Source: Pirellula staleyi DSM 6068
Lineage (GTDB): Bacteria; Planctomycetota; Planctomycetia; Pirellulales; Pirellulaceae
Assembly (NCBI GenBank): GCA_945875845.1
Contig: CAMCMB010000019.1
Coordinates: 1 to 64,000, forward strand
Direction of reading: 5' to 3'
Length of the DNA: 64,000 nucleotides
A program made the translations under genes and the position numbers. Numbering within the stretch: position 1 is the stretch's first letter; the number at the start of each line of letters is the position of its first letter. A model generated the notes under the pieces. It was not told where the DNA came from. It ran no database searches and saw only the letters and a list, made by a program, of their open reading frames with translations. This document shows positions 10,102 through 19,053 of the stretch, one piece after another.

Positions 10102-10371
10102 TCAGTTCTCCTCGCTTTCGTCATCTTCCCAAGTTTCCGTGATCGCTTCGCCACGTCCCGTGATGCCGCGAAGCAGTTCGATTTTTCGTCTTGCGCCCGA
10201 GAGTTGCAACTGGCAAAGTCGTACATACTCAACCGCTTTGGCGTATTCGGTTAATGCAGCATCAAGTCCTAGCGTGTTCCCCTCCAATTTGCGGACAATT
10301 TGGTCTAGATGAGCCATAGCGGACTCAAACGTCGGGGTCTCTTCGGGAAGGTCTGGTTTAGAACGTGCCAT
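10102..10371 (-). CDS. xseB: Exodeoxyribonuclease VII small subunit
   Basis: An 89-residue protein of normal XseB length. The diagnostic pattern is clear: PTFESAMAHLDQIVRKLE, then LGLDAALTEYAKAVEYVRLC and a helical tail ending with an acidic cluster. XseB binds the large subunit XseA to form the single-strand-specific nuclease. xseA is not in this window, which is common when the two are unlinked. Confidence 0.93.
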   Translation of the reverse strand: MARSKPDLPEETPTFESAMAHLDQIVRKLEGNTLGLDAALTEYAKAVEYVRLCQLQLSGARRKIELLRGITGRGEAITETWEDDESEEN

Positions 10372-10589
10372 CGTGAATCGGTTCGCTGCGAGAAGGGTAC
10401 AGACCGTTCTAAACGGAAAGGTCGTACAGTCTAATGTCTCTGGAATGAAAGAATTGCTCGCCCATTATAGCGAGGTAACTGTGGCGAGCGGTAGTATTGT
10501 TTCCGGGAGGAAAAGGCTGCCCCTGGCAACATCTTTCCAATACACAATGCAACGAACAAGTCGCAACGAATCAGCCGGAACGCGGCAGG

Positions 10590-10705
10590 GGCTTGTTGCT
10601 TTAATGGTACGACAGACTTCCTAGTCCGTTGAATTCCCCATTGACGGACTCGGAAGTCCGTCATACCGCCCTTAACCAATAACGACTTCACTAAATCAAC
10701 AAGCC
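10590..10705 (+). repeat. 116-bp nested palindromic element, copy B
   Basis: It has the same core as copy A, with terminal arms ggcttgttgcttta and taaatcaacaagcc. The flanks differ from copies A and F and are themselves palindromic (ccggaacgcggcaggg left, ccctagcttccgg right), so the core sits at the tip of a longer hairpin. Confidence 0.9.
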
Positions 10706-10736
10706 CCTAGCTTCCGGTTTATCCCGAATGGCGGGA

Positions 10737-11657
10737 TCACTTCACAACTTCGTGGAGCCATTCCCGAGCCTTGATTCGAAGGGGCAAGTCGCGAAGAACC
10801 CATTCTGCAGAATGATTCGAATACGGGAGCGTTTCAAACGTGAACTGGCCATTCGTTGGATGGGCAGTTAGATAATCCCGAGTCATGTCAATCGATGTTT
10901 CATGGCTGATCCATTGAGGACGACCGCCAAGTCGCGCGAGTCGCTCGATTGCAGAAGTCCGATCTCCGCCTGGATACCATTGCTTCTCTCGCACGCCATC
11001 ATAGTGACTGTGACAAAAGAATCCTCGCCAAACCTTTGAGATTTCGTCGTCGTGCAGTCCGATAAAATTGCATCCGATCGATCCTCGGGAGAACCCGCAA
11101 AGCACCACGCGATTTTCGTCGCCACCCAACGTTGAAATCGCATGGGAAAGAACTGAGAGGCAATAGCGTTTGGTTTCCTCGATATCGCCCCACCAAACAT
11201 CTGCGTTACGCAGGACCCCGTTCTCTGAACGGACATAGGGCAATGCTAACCAAAGGAAGCCCTTGCCTTCGCTGAGACCATAGCCAAGTTTACATCCATC
11301 GACCGATCCGTCGCTAACGTCTCCCAGCAGATTTCTGAAACCGCCATTTCCTGGATACTCTACCAAGATGGGATAGGACTTTGACGGTTGCCAATCGGTA
11401 GGCAAGTAGAGAGTGTGATAGACTTCTGTGCCCTGCCAAGGCTCGGCTGTCACACGCACTCGACGACCTGCACCTGGGGCACCGGATTCCACTTCCGGGA
11501 CCGTCAGATCTGTTGGGATGTCGTTGAGATTCGATTCGCTACTTTGGATGACGCGAGGTTCCGTCGACCATCCTTCGATGGTCCACGAAACGAGTCCGAA
11601 ATAGCAAATCGCGATTAGAACAATGGCGCTCTGGAATTTTCGTAAGACTTGTCCCAT
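10737..11657 (-). CDS. Exported alpha/beta-hydrolase-like protein
   Basis: A 306-residue protein with an N-terminal hydrophobic signal/anchor (SAIVLIAICYFGLVSW, residues 10-25). A nucleophile-elbow sequence CGFSRGS places Ser190 as nucleophile. A candidate catalytic His lies in YSNHSAEW near residue 285. An extracytoplasmic esterase or deacetylase is plausible, but no exact family was recognised. The frame is open from a TTG at 11678, but the ATG at 11657 is preceded by a good GAGG ribosome binding site. It lies 22 bp downstream of glgB on the same strand, so co-transcription is likely. Confidence 0.72.
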   Translation of the reverse strand: MGQVLRKFQSAIVLIAICYFGLVSWTIEGWSTEPRVIQSSESNLNDIPTDLTVPEVESGAPGAGRRVRVTAEPWQGTEVYHTLYLPTDWQPSKSYPILVEYPGNGGFRNLLGDVSDGSVDGCKLGYGLSEGKGFLWLALPYVRSENGVLRNADVWWGDIEETKRYCLSVLSHAISTLGGDENRVVLCGFSRGSIGCNFIGLHDDEISKVWRGFFCHSHYDGVREKQWYPGGDRTSAIERLARLGGRPQWISHETSIDMTRDYLTAHPTNGQFTFETLPYSNHSAEWVLRDLPLRIKAREWLHEVVK

Positions 11658-11679
11658 CGTCCGCACCTCATCAAACAAC

Positions 11680-13890
11680 CTATTCGGGTTTAAAAATAAC
11701 AGTTGCCAACGGAGGCAGTATCAACTCGATGGACGCGGGTCTACCGTGTTGTGGAATGTTCGAGTCCGCGCGGATTCCCGGATAGTTGCCCACATTGGTG
11801 CCTGCGTAGTGGACGGAATCGCTATTAAAGATTTCGCGGTAGAAACCAGCGCGTGGCACACCCATGCGGTATTTTCGCACGACGGGTGTGAAGTTGCTGC
11901 ACACAACCAAAAAGTCTTTTGGATCTTTTGCTTTGCGAATGTATCCGAGCACACTGTCTTGAGCGTTCATGCAGTCGATCCACTCGAAACCATCCGCAGA
12001 GAAGTCCAATTCGTAGAGTGCTGGCTCGCGTTTCAAGAGATGGTTCAAATCTGCGACCAGTTTTTGAACCCCACGGTGAGTCTCCCAGTCCAGAAGGTCC
12101 CATTGGAGTTCACTGTCATAGTTCCATTCGTGCCATTGCGCCAGTTCGCAGCCCATGAACAACAAGTTCTTGCCCGGATGTGTCCACATGGTTGAATAGA
12201 GCAATCGCAAGTTCGCAAACTTTTGCCAAAGATCGCCAGCCATTTGAGCGATCAACGCACCCTTGCCGTGAACGACTTCATCGTGTGATAGAGGAAGTGT
12301 AAAGTTTTCGGTAAATGCATAGATCAAACTAAAAGTCAGCTCGTTCTGATGAAATTGGCGATGGATGGGTTCGTGTCGCATGTAGCGGAGCGTGTCGTTC
12401 ATCCAACCCATGTTCCATTTGAGCGAGAAACCAAGTCCACCGGACTCGGTTGGTCGGCTAACGCCTGGCCACGCCGTCGATTCCTCAGCGATTGTCAGCA
12501 CGCCTGGATGTTGCAAGTGCGATTGGATGTTGAATTCGCGAAGCAAGTGGATGGCTTCCAAGTTTTCTCGGCCACCATGAACATTCGGAACCCACTCTCC
12601 TTCTTTTCTGGAATAGTCCAGGTAGAGCATGGAGGCAACTGCGTCGACTCGCAAGCCATCAAGGTGATATTTTTCGAGCCAAAACAATGCATTAGCGACC
12701 AAGAAGTTGCGAACTTCGTTTCGACCGAAGTTGAAAATCATGGTACCCCAATCCGGGTGTTCGCCTTGCCGTGGGTCAGCGTGCTCGTACAACGCCGAAC
12801 CGTCGAATTGCCTCAGTCCGTGGCTATCTTTAGGGAAGTGTGCAGGCACCCAATCGATAATCACACCGATATCGTTTTGATGGCAATGGTCGACAAAGTA
12901 CATGAAGTCCTCAGGCGTACCGTATCGGCTCGTGACCGAAAAATAGCCAACGGTTTGGTAACCCCATGAACCGGTAAACGGATGCTCAGAAACAGGAAGC
13001 AATTCCACGTGAGTGAAACCCATTTCTTTGCAGTACTGCACCAGTTGATGTGCAATTTCGCGATAGTTCATCCATCCATGTACACCTGTTTTGCATTTGC
13101 GCCACGACCCGAGATGGACTTCATAAACCGACATTGGCTTATCGAGCTGATTCTCGCCTTTGCGTCGATCCATCCATTGATCATCTTTCCATTGGTAGTC
13201 GTCGAGCGACGTGACGATCGATGCGGTGCGTGGCGGGAGTTCGGCAAAGACACCATAGGGATCGGTCTTGTCGACCACTTGCCCGTCCTGCATCCGAATC
13301 CGATACTTGTACTTTTGCCCGGTACCAATTTGTGGGACGAACAATTCCCAAATCCCGGAAGGAATTTGCTTCTGCATGGAATGCGAACGACCATCCCAAT
13401 GGTTGAAATCGCCGACGACTTGAACGCTCTGTGCATTGGGGGCCCAAACGGCAAAATTGACGCCCACATTCCCTTCGACATCCCGCAGATGGGAGCCGAG
13501 TTTTTCGTAGATTTTCCAATGCTCTCCCGCATTAAATAGATGGCGGTCGAAATCGCTGATCAAACTTGGCACAGCGTATGGATCTTGCATCTCGATAGTC
13601 TTTCCGGTCGAGTTCGAAAGTCGAAATCGATATTGAGGGTTGGTGGAGGAATCTTGCTGTGGCATCAAACCTTCGTACACTCCGGATGGGTGAATGCGAC
13701 GCATGGGCCGGGTTGCGGCGTTGCGATCGTCAAGCAACCACGCTTGATCAAATCCTGGAAAATAACCGCGAACGGCAATTGCGTTTTTGCCATCGACTTG
13801 GATTGCGTGGGGGCCCAGTACGCTGGCTGGGTTCGCATTGACTCCATCGATAATGCTGGACAAGGTATTTAGGTTGATCTGAGTTTGCAC
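11680..13890 (-). CDS. glgB: 1,4-alpha-glucan branching enzyme (GlgB)
   Basis: Introduces alpha-1,6 branches into glycogen. The layout is an N-terminal beta-sandwich region, a CBM48 module (NFAVWAPNAQSVQVVGDFNH), then a GH13 barrel with SVYEVHLGSW, the nucleophile Asp in DGLRVDAVASMLYLDYS, the acid/base Glu in TIAEEST, and LSHDEVVHGKG. The tail (FEWIDCMNAQDSVLGYIRK) is typical of GlgB. An ATG at 13941 would add 17 residues but has no ribosome binding site. A GTG at 13890 sits behind GGAG with 8-bp spacing and is preferred, giving 736 residues, close to the family norm. No other glycogen gene is adjacent. Confidence 0.96.
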   Translation of the reverse strand: MQTQINLNTLSSIIDGVNANPASVLGPHAIQVDGKNAIAVRGYFPGFDQAWLLDDRNAATRPMRRIHPSGVYEGLMPQQDSSTNPQYRFRLSNSTGKTIEMQDPYAVPSLISDFDRHLFNAGEHWKIYEKLGSHLRDVEGNVGVNFAVWAPNAQSVQVVGDFNHWDGRSHSMQKQIPSGIWELFVPQIGTGQKYKYRIRMQDGQVVDKTDPYGVFAELPPRTASIVTSLDDYQWKDDQWMDRRKGENQLDKPMSVYEVHLGSWRKCKTGVHGWMNYREIAHQLVQYCKEMGFTHVELLPVSEHPFTGSWGYQTVGYFSVTSRYGTPEDFMYFVDHCHQNDIGVIIDWVPAHFPKDSHGLRQFDGSALYEHADPRQGEHPDWGTMIFNFGRNEVRNFLVANALFWLEKYHLDGLRVDAVASMLYLDYSRKEGEWVPNVHGGRENLEAIHLLREFNIQSHLQHPGVLTIAEESTAWPGVSRPTESGGLGFSLKWNMGWMNDTLRYMRHEPIHRQFHQNELTFSLIYAFTENFTLPLSHDEVVHGKGALIAQMAGDLWQKFANLRLLYSTMWTHPGKNLLFMGCELAQWHEWNYDSELQWDLLDWETHRGVQKLVADLNHLLKREPALYELDFSADGFEWIDCMNAQDSVLGYIRKAKDPKDFLVVCSNFTPVVRKYRMGVPRAGFYREIFNSDSVHYAGTNVGNYPGIRADSNIPQHGRPASIELILPPLATVIFKPE

Positions 13891-13963
13891 GGGGTCTACT
13901 CCGTTGGTTATAGCGAAAAAGGATGATTTGGTGTACCGCATGAACTTGCCCGACGACCGGGGG

Positions 13964-14842
13964 CTAATGTCGTGAAGTTCGCTTTTTGGGGTCTAAGAGC
14001 AGCAAGCTTCGCAGGTAGGATTCCAGCCCTTCGTCTATGGTTAAGATCACATCCCAAGTACGCTTGCAAAGCGAAACTGGGCAGCGAACCGCAAATCGAA
14101 CGGGAAAGGTGAGTTGATAAAGAAACGTTTGGAATGACGGCAACCATCCCTTCGCTTCGACTCGACTCAATCTGCGAATTTCGGATTGACGATCGCGTTT
14201 GTTGAGCCCGCCGGGTGCGTCTGAGATTTCAACGTCTTTTTTTGCGAGCCCTTTGTTTTTTGGGATAGCGTTGTTTTTTGCGATGATGGGCGTGTCGACG
14301 TAGATGCGTTGGTTGTTTGGGTTTGCAACACGCGTGCGGAGGTTATCGGGCCTGTTTTCCGATGCTAGCTTTTTGGCGGTGTTGACTTCGTGCGCGTCGA
14401 TTACATTCATCGCCTCTTCGTCCGTCGCGTCCTCTTGCGCCATATATCTGCATTGGACTTGATGAAAGGCAAGTGTTCGATCGATGCGCCGCCAGATGTC
14501 TGCGTTTCGGATGGGTTGCACTGCACCGAAATGCTCCCATGTGAAGTCGTTTTCTCGCCATTCCGTCAGACCGTATTGCAGACCACGTGTGACGTAGCGG
14601 CTGGTAGTAATCAAAGTCACACGGCTGGGTTGTTCAAGCGACTCGAGCCCTCGAAGGACCGAGACCAAAGCACAGCGGTCCGGAGCGCACGACTGTTCCG
14701 AATCCGTCGCTTCTGTGCGAACTCCCGATTCGACGTCTTCAAGAACGAATCGCCATCTTCCGCGTTGGCTGGCGGTACTGTCACTGCTGGCAAGGGCATT
14801 GCCGTCGCAGAATAGTAGGTAGTGGGGCTTAGGGGCGGTCAT
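13964..14842 (-). CDS. RNase HI-like protein with degenerate active site
   Basis: A 292-residue protein whose first ~135 residues follow bacterial RNase HI along their length: LLFCDGNA (first strand), DRCALVSVLRGLESL, VTLITTSRYVTRGLQYGLTEW, IRNADIWRRIDRTLAFHQV. Asp13 matches catalytic Asp10 of E. coli RNase HI, but Ala58 stands where Glu48 should be and Thr80 where Asp70 should be. Normal RNA:DNA hybrid cleavage is therefore unlikely. A 150-residue C-terminal tail, mostly basic and polar, is extra to the family. The frame is open from a TTG at 14848; the ATG at 14842 is chosen. A nucleic-acid-binding or structural role is inference. Confidence 0.7.
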   Translation of the reverse strand: MTAPKPHYLLFCDGNALASSDSTASQRGRWRFVLEDVESGVRTEATDSEQSCAPDRCALVSVLRGLESLEQPSRVTLITTSRYVTRGLQYGLTEWRENDFTWEHFGAVQPIRNADIWRRIDRTLAFHQVQCRYMAQEDATDEEAMNVIDAHEVNTAKKLASENRPDNLRTRVANPNNQRIYVDTPIIAKNNAIPKNKGLAKKDVEISDAPGGLNKRDRQSEIRRLSRVEAKGWLPSFQTFLYQLTFPVRFAVRCPVSLCKRTWDVILTIDEGLESYLRSLLLLDPKKRTSRH

Positions 14843-15024
14843 AACCAATGCTCAGTGTCTTCTCGTTCAATATGTCTGCGTAAGCTTGCGCGGCAGTTCG
14901 ATTTGTGAGAGACGAACATCGAGAAAAAGGGTATGATTTTGAAGAGACTTGACGCTTTGAGTTGAACTTAAGGCTTATTCCATGTGTACCGGCAACCTAT
15001 CGCATTTCACCGAGGACTTCCCGA

Positions 15025-15528
15025 ATGACAATTTGGCCTGACATGCCTGATTGCGGGGTTTACTTGGCCTGGCCCGATGATGGGACTCAATGGATTCATC
15101 CCGATGACATCGAATTAGCAGTTCATTGGATACCCAGCAATCGTGTGCTGCGTCGTCATAGCTTTGATGGCGAATACTACCGACTGCAGTACGGTGAGCA
15201 GAGCATTCGAGTAAAGCCGACCATGTGGCATCGTGTCGTAGATGAAGGTTTTTCGGTGGGCGATCGAGTGGAAGTGCTTGGGAGACTGATGGAGAACGAA
15301 CCTTGCATTGGACGAATCGCGGAAATCCGGTTCGACAAGCCAAACAATCGCATTCTCTATTCGGTGGAAACCAGGGAATTGCCGTTGCCCCGTCCGTTTA
15401 TCTCAAGCGATTTGATGCCCTTAAATCGAAAAATTCAATTGCGTGAGTCGGACAGCAATCCGCCGCAAGCTCGCCAAGTGGAAATGCCCGGCATGGAATG
15501 GTTAAAGCTCGATGACACTACTATGTAA
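15025..15528 (+). CDS. Conserved hypothetical protein, SH3-like C-terminal part
   Basis: A 167-residue soluble protein not assigned to a named family. It is rich in Trp and Pro (TIWPDMPDCGVYLAWPDDG) near the start, with IHPDDIE and later VGDRVEVLGRL followed by GRIAEIRFD, which looks like a small SH3/KOW-type beta barrel. ATG 15025 is chosen over an upstream TTG (14962) because GAGG lies 9 bp ahead of it. It sits between divergent and collinear housekeeping-type genes, 67 bp before truD, and may share its transcript. Confidence 0.6.
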   Translation: MTIWPDMPDCGVYLAWPDDGTQWIHPDDIELAVHWIPSNRVLRRHSFDGEYYRLQYGEQSIRVKPTMWHRVVDEGFSVGDRVEVLGRLMENEPCIGRIAEIRFDKPNNRILYSVETRELPLPRPFISSDLMPLNRKIQLRESDSNPPQARQVEMPGMEWLKLDDTTM

Positions 15529-15595
15529 TGGTTTTGTCGATTAAGCTCTTGGTACCTATTCTTGACAATACTCTCAAAATGATTACCCCTCCGCG

Positions 15596-16849
15596 ATGAA
15601 ATTGAAAACCATGCCCGAAGATTTTCGGGTCGAAGAGATCACCGATATCAAACCGACGAAAGGCCAGTTTGGGTTGTATCGATTGGATAAGTGCGGGATT
15701 GGAACCCCAGAAGCCATGCAACTCATTTTGCACAAGTGGCAGTTGTCTCGCAACGATCTCAGCTATGGTGGAATGAAAGATCGACATGCGGACACCACTC
15801 AATACCTTACGATTTTTCGAGGCCCCCATTCCGGTTTAACCGAGCGATCGTTTCAACTGGAGTATCTTGGCCAGTGCCCTTACCCTTTCCATGCCAAGGA
15901 CATTGTCGCCAATCGGTTTGACATTTACCTGCGGCGGATCCCATCCGACAAAAAAGCAGCATTGACGGAGAGCTGCAAACGGATTCAGCAAACGGGAGTT
16001 GTCAATTACTTTGACGATCAACGCTTCGGTTCGATCGGCTTTTGCGGAGAACTCATCGGAGTTCCCTGGTGTTTAGGAAATTACGAACGCGCACTTTACT
16101 TGGCGATGGCGGAACCGAATTTGCACGATCGGCCCCGTGAAAAGGAACAAAAGCAGATCCTTCGAGACCATTGGGGCGACTGGCTCAAATGCAAGGCGCT
16201 TCTCGATCGCTCCCATCGCCGCAGTGTCGTGACCTATCTTTGCGATCACCCAAGCGACTTTAAACGAGCCGTTGCGATCATTCGACAGGATCTGCGAGGC
16301 ATCTACGTCGCCGCCTTTCAAAGCTGGGTCTGGAACCGCTGGCTATCGAAGTTGATCGAGGCCCAAGCTGGCGTCGAGCACGTGGAATATTTAGAGTCGG
16401 CTTGCGGTCCGCTTGCCATTCCAGTTCAACAGCCCGATTTCTCGATTGGAGGGACGACTCTGCGACGACTCGATTTGCCTCTCCCCTGTGCACGGCAACA
16501 CGAATGGCCGGCCAACACCGCCGAGACGCTGCAAGAGGTACTTGGGCCGCTGAATATGGATGTCAAGCAGATGAGGCTCAAGTTTCCTCGCGATACATTT
16601 TTTTCGAGAGGGGTGAGAGCCGCATGGCTCGTGGCGGGTGATATGACCTACGGCTGGGGTGCAGACTCGCTCAACCCAGGCTTCGAATGCTTGCGAGTCA
16701 CCTTTGAGTTGCCCCGCGGGGCGTACGCGACGATGGTCGTGAGATATCTTTTCAATGAGCCAATCGTGGATGCAGATGAGGATTCAGATGAGGAGAGCTC
16801 GTTTGAACCCAGTGCCGGCGATTATGGAGGTGGAGCCAATGGCCTCTAA
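15596..16849 (+). CDS. truD: tRNA pseudouridine(13) synthase TruD
   Basis: Converts U13 of some tRNAs to pseudouridine. The 417-residue protein begins with the family's MPEDFRVEEI, has the catalytic motif GGMKDRHADTTQ with Asp62 as catalytic residue, and then NYFDDQRFGS, the TruD hallmark. The insertion domain (about 170-330) is followed by RDTFFSRGVRAAW. The acidic C-terminal extension after about residue 385 (DADEDSDEESS) is unusual but harmless in appearance. Start ATG fits the family's N-terminus exactly. Confidence 0.95.
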   Translation: MKLKTMPEDFRVEEITDIKPTKGQFGLYRLDKCGIGTPEAMQLILHKWQLSRNDLSYGGMKDRHADTTQYLTIFRGPHSGLTERSFQLEYLGQCPYPFHAKDIVANRFDIYLRRIPSDKKAALTESCKRIQQTGVVNYFDDQRFGSIGFCGELIGVPWCLGNYERALYLAMAEPNLHDRPREKEQKQILRDHWGDWLKCKALLDRSHRRSVVTYLCDHPSDFKRAVAIIRQDLRGIYVAAFQSWVWNRWLSKLIEAQAGVEHVEYLESACGPLAIPVQQPDFSIGGTTLRRLDLPLPCARQHEWPANTAETLQEVLGPLNMDVKQMRLKFPRDTFFSRGVRAAWLVAGDMTYGWGADSLNPGFECLRVTFELPRGAYATMVVRYLFNEPIVDADEDSDEESSFEPSAGDYGGGANGL

Positions 16850-16916
16850 ACCGTTAGAGGCACCACGCAAGCGGGCTGGAGAGTGGGGGGAAGCTTCCAG
16901 CTTGCTGTCTGTAATT

Positions 16917-17003
16917 TATCCCAAGCTGGAAGCTTAGGCCACGCTTTATCCCAAGCTGGAAGCTTAGGCCACGTTTTATCCCAAGCTGGAAGCTTAGGCC
17001 ACT
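16917..17003. repeat. Three 30-bp tandem repeats
   Basis: Three direct copies of a 30-bp unit containing atcccaagctggaagcttagg lie immediately behind truD. Each contains a short palindrome around aagctggaagctt, and an inverted partner aagcttccagctt lies at about 16891-16903. The last copy runs to the stop codon of the convergent small membrane protein gene. Confidence 0.9.
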
Positions 17004-17283
17004 AATTGCCGCGAGATGGGGCGCGACGCGATGTGATCACATCCCAAAGGTACCACTCAAGATACAACAACAATACGGGTCCCAAAAAAATCAACATCTG
17101 AATTGGTTGACGTATCGCAATCCATTCAGGGAGCAACGGTGTCACCCCTTGAGACAAAGCAAATATCATTCCGGTATTGACGGCCAGCATGGCAGCGCTC
17201 ATTAGGACGACACCCAGGATATAGAGCACAAGCTTTCGAACCGCACGATTCTCGACTTGCGGATCATTTTCTGTTTCTAACAT
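17002..17283 (-). CDS. Small two-helix membrane protein
   Basis: A 93-residue protein with two predicted membrane helices, KLVLYILGVVLMSAAMLAV and about 62-80 (LIFLGPVLLLYLEWYLW), with a charged N-terminus and RRAPSR tail. No family was recognised. The frame is open further upstream, but that part lies in repeat DNA shared with the flank of the element at 56.7 kb, so ATG 17283 is taken. Confidence that it is a real gene is moderate, based on two clean helices and charge pattern. Confidence 0.55.
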   Translation of the reverse strand: MLETENDPQVENRAVRKLVLYILGVVLMSAAMLAVNTGMIFALSQGVTPLLPEWIAIRQPIQMLIFLGPVLLLYLEWYLWDVITSRRAPSRGN

Positions 17284-17449
17284 TCTTGGTTCCCGTCGCT
17301 TGCTGGTTCGTCGCCTTTTGCCCCGCAAAAGGTGCGTCAAGGGCGAGACCTTTCGCGGATAGGCTGTGAATTTTTGGATGGACCACTTTTCGGCGGCAAT
17401 TCGGCAACCCACGCGGAAGCGAGGAGCCGACTGCAATCGCCCGCTCACC

Positions 17450-17565
17450 GGGCTATGGATTGAATGGTACGACGGACTTCCTAGTCCGTCGAATTCCCCA
17501 TGGACGGACTTGGACGTCCGTCGTACCGACCTTACTCAATAACGACTTCACTAAATCAACAGCCC
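17450..17565 (+). repeat. 116-bp nested palindromic element, copy C (flipped against its flanks)
   Basis: The core reads in the same direction as copies A, B and F, but its left terminal arm is degraded (gggctatggattgaa). Both outer flanks are the reverse complement of those around copy F, so the core is inverted within the larger repeat. Confidence 0.85.
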
Positions 17566-17640
17566 GTCGCGGGTCGAGTTATCATAGCCTATCCGGCGGA
17601 TAACTCACCTTGCGTCAAGCGAAAGGCGACCCGCACCATT

Positions 17641-17841
17641 CTACCGAATTCCTCTTTGCGACGCACGATATCCGCAAGTTGAATATCCGCAAGTTGAATG
17701 CGTTGCAGCCCCTCCAATGAGATTCCACTCACCGCAAAACTGGCAAGTACGGTTCCGAATAAGCCCGGAAAGGTCGATTCCTCGACTAGACAGCAATTCT
17801 GAGTAGCGATCCGGCCAATCTTGGCCTACCATGCCTATCAA
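17641..17841 (-). pseudogene. Fragment resembling a PfkB-family sugar kinase
   Basis: The minus-strand frame reads IGMVGQDWPDRYSELL then SRGIDLSGL, the typical N-terminal PfkB/ribokinase-like segment in which a strand is followed by a helix and SRGxDLSG. It continues QFCGEWNL, similar to the substrate-contact region, then degenerates into a short repeat (STCGYSTCGY). Neither the usual N-terminal GGN region nor the C-terminal DTxGAGD motif is present. It is read as a decayed remnant; the match is short, so chance resemblance cannot be excluded. Confidence 0.4.
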
Positions 17842-18021
17842 TCGAACGGGCGTAAAAAACCAGCTGCGTGCGAAAAAAAAGTTGCGTTACCGCCTAAAAT
17901 GCGTTCTCGCGAATCCGTTGGAGTTTCGATCGTATCGAATGCGACGGTACCGACTGCCAGTAGAGACATTGCAATTCATACGCACCTTTGGGTGCCTGAG
18001 AGATAAAGGACAAAAAAGTCG

Positions 18022-19053
18022 ATGCTGGAGCCCGAGCAATTTCGTCCGCCATGGTATCTCCGAAACGGGCATCTTCAAACGATCCTGACCGGCTTTTATA
18101 AACCGAAACCGCCGTTGCTTCCTCCGATCGAACATAAAATTCCGATGAAGGATAACGGTTACAGTCTTGTCTTTGAAAATCGGCCCACTCACCCTGCTGC
18201 CGAGCATTGCGAGGAAGCGGTGTTGCTTCTTCACGGCTTAGGCTCTTCCCACGCTGGCACCTACATGACCACGATGGCTCAGTGTCTGCTTGAGCGGGGA
18301 GTCCGCGTTTTCCGTGCAGACCTGCCGGGCGCTGGTACGTCGGGCAAGTACACATCCCTGCCACCTCACGGAGCTTGTCACGAAGAAATCTGGAATATGC
18401 TTTTGTTGCTTCGGGACAACTTGGGAATCCGACGATGGCGAATTTCCGGCGTTTCGCTCGGAGGAAACATTTTGCTGAGAATGCTGACCTCAAAGCATTT
18501 GCAGATCGACGCTGGGGACTCGACCGGCGAGTTATCGATTTTGAAAGCTGTCGCAGTTGCGCCGCCGATCCGTCTGTCGGATTGCTCCACTCAAATGGAG
18601 AAAGGCGTACACCGGCTTTATGCCAAGTACTTTATGGGAGCATTAAAAAAGCAAGCCAAGATGCGAGCTGAAATTTGGCCACGATGGGCTGAACTACTCA
18701 AGGGTGCGTCGTTCGAGTCGATTCGTACTTTTGATGAGACGATGACGGCTCCATTGGCAGGGTTTCGCGATGCGGAGGAATACTATTCTGCTGGTTCATC
18801 TGCCGCGTGGCTGGACCAGATTCGCGTTCCGACTGAAATTCTGATTGACGAACACGATCCCATTGTGCCGGCTTGGATGTTTGAAAATGTTGTCTTGTCC
18901 CCTTCGACTAGGCTGCGAAAAACAGCATTTGGCGGTCATGTCGGGTATATGCATCGCAGTCGCATGATGAACGGCACCCGGACGCCCGTTTCAAAAAACA
19001 AGCAACTGCACCGGTGGTCTGACTCCTGGATTGTCGATGAGTTGATGAAATAA
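18022..19053 (+). CDS. YheT-type alpha/beta hydrolase
   Basis: A 343-residue hydrolase of the YheT/ABHD1-3 group. The N-terminal LRNGHLQTI signature is diagnostic. The oxyanion region LLLHGLGSSHAGTY, the nucleophile elbow SGVSLGGN (Ser145), the acid in IDEHDPIVPAW and the base in FGGHVGYMH form a complete triad. Relatives act as lipid or short-chain esterases, mostly uncharacterised in bacteria. The start ATG follows an AAAGGA about 12 bp away. Confidence 0.9.
   Translation: MLEPEQFRPPWYLRNGHLQTILTGFYKPKPPLLPPIEHKIPMKDNGYSLVFENRPTHPAAEHCEEAVLLLHGLGSSHAGTYMTTMAQCLLERGVRVFRADLPGAGTSGKYTSLPPHGACHEEIWNMLLLLRDNLGIRRWRISGVSLGGNILLRMLTSKHLQIDAGDSTGELSILKAVAVAPPIRLSDCSTQMEKGVHRLYAKYFMGALKKQAKMRAEIWPRWAELLKGASFESIRTFDETMTAPLAGFRDAEEYYSAGSSAAWLDQIRVPTEILIDEHDPIVPAWMFENVVLSPSTRLRKTAFGGHVGYMHRSRMMNGTRTPVSKNKQLHRWSDSWIVDELMK

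Larger units (their letters stand above)
17284..18021. other. Repeat flank, 116-bp element and relic DNA
   Basis: 17330-17449 matches, in reverse complement, the right flank of the element copy at 56.6 kb. The 116-bp core follows (17450-17565), then a segment matching the reverse complement of the other flank (to about 17612). 17641-17841 is a PfkB-like relic. 17842-18021 shows nothing recognisable apart from the ribosome binding region of the next gene. Confidence 0.6.
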
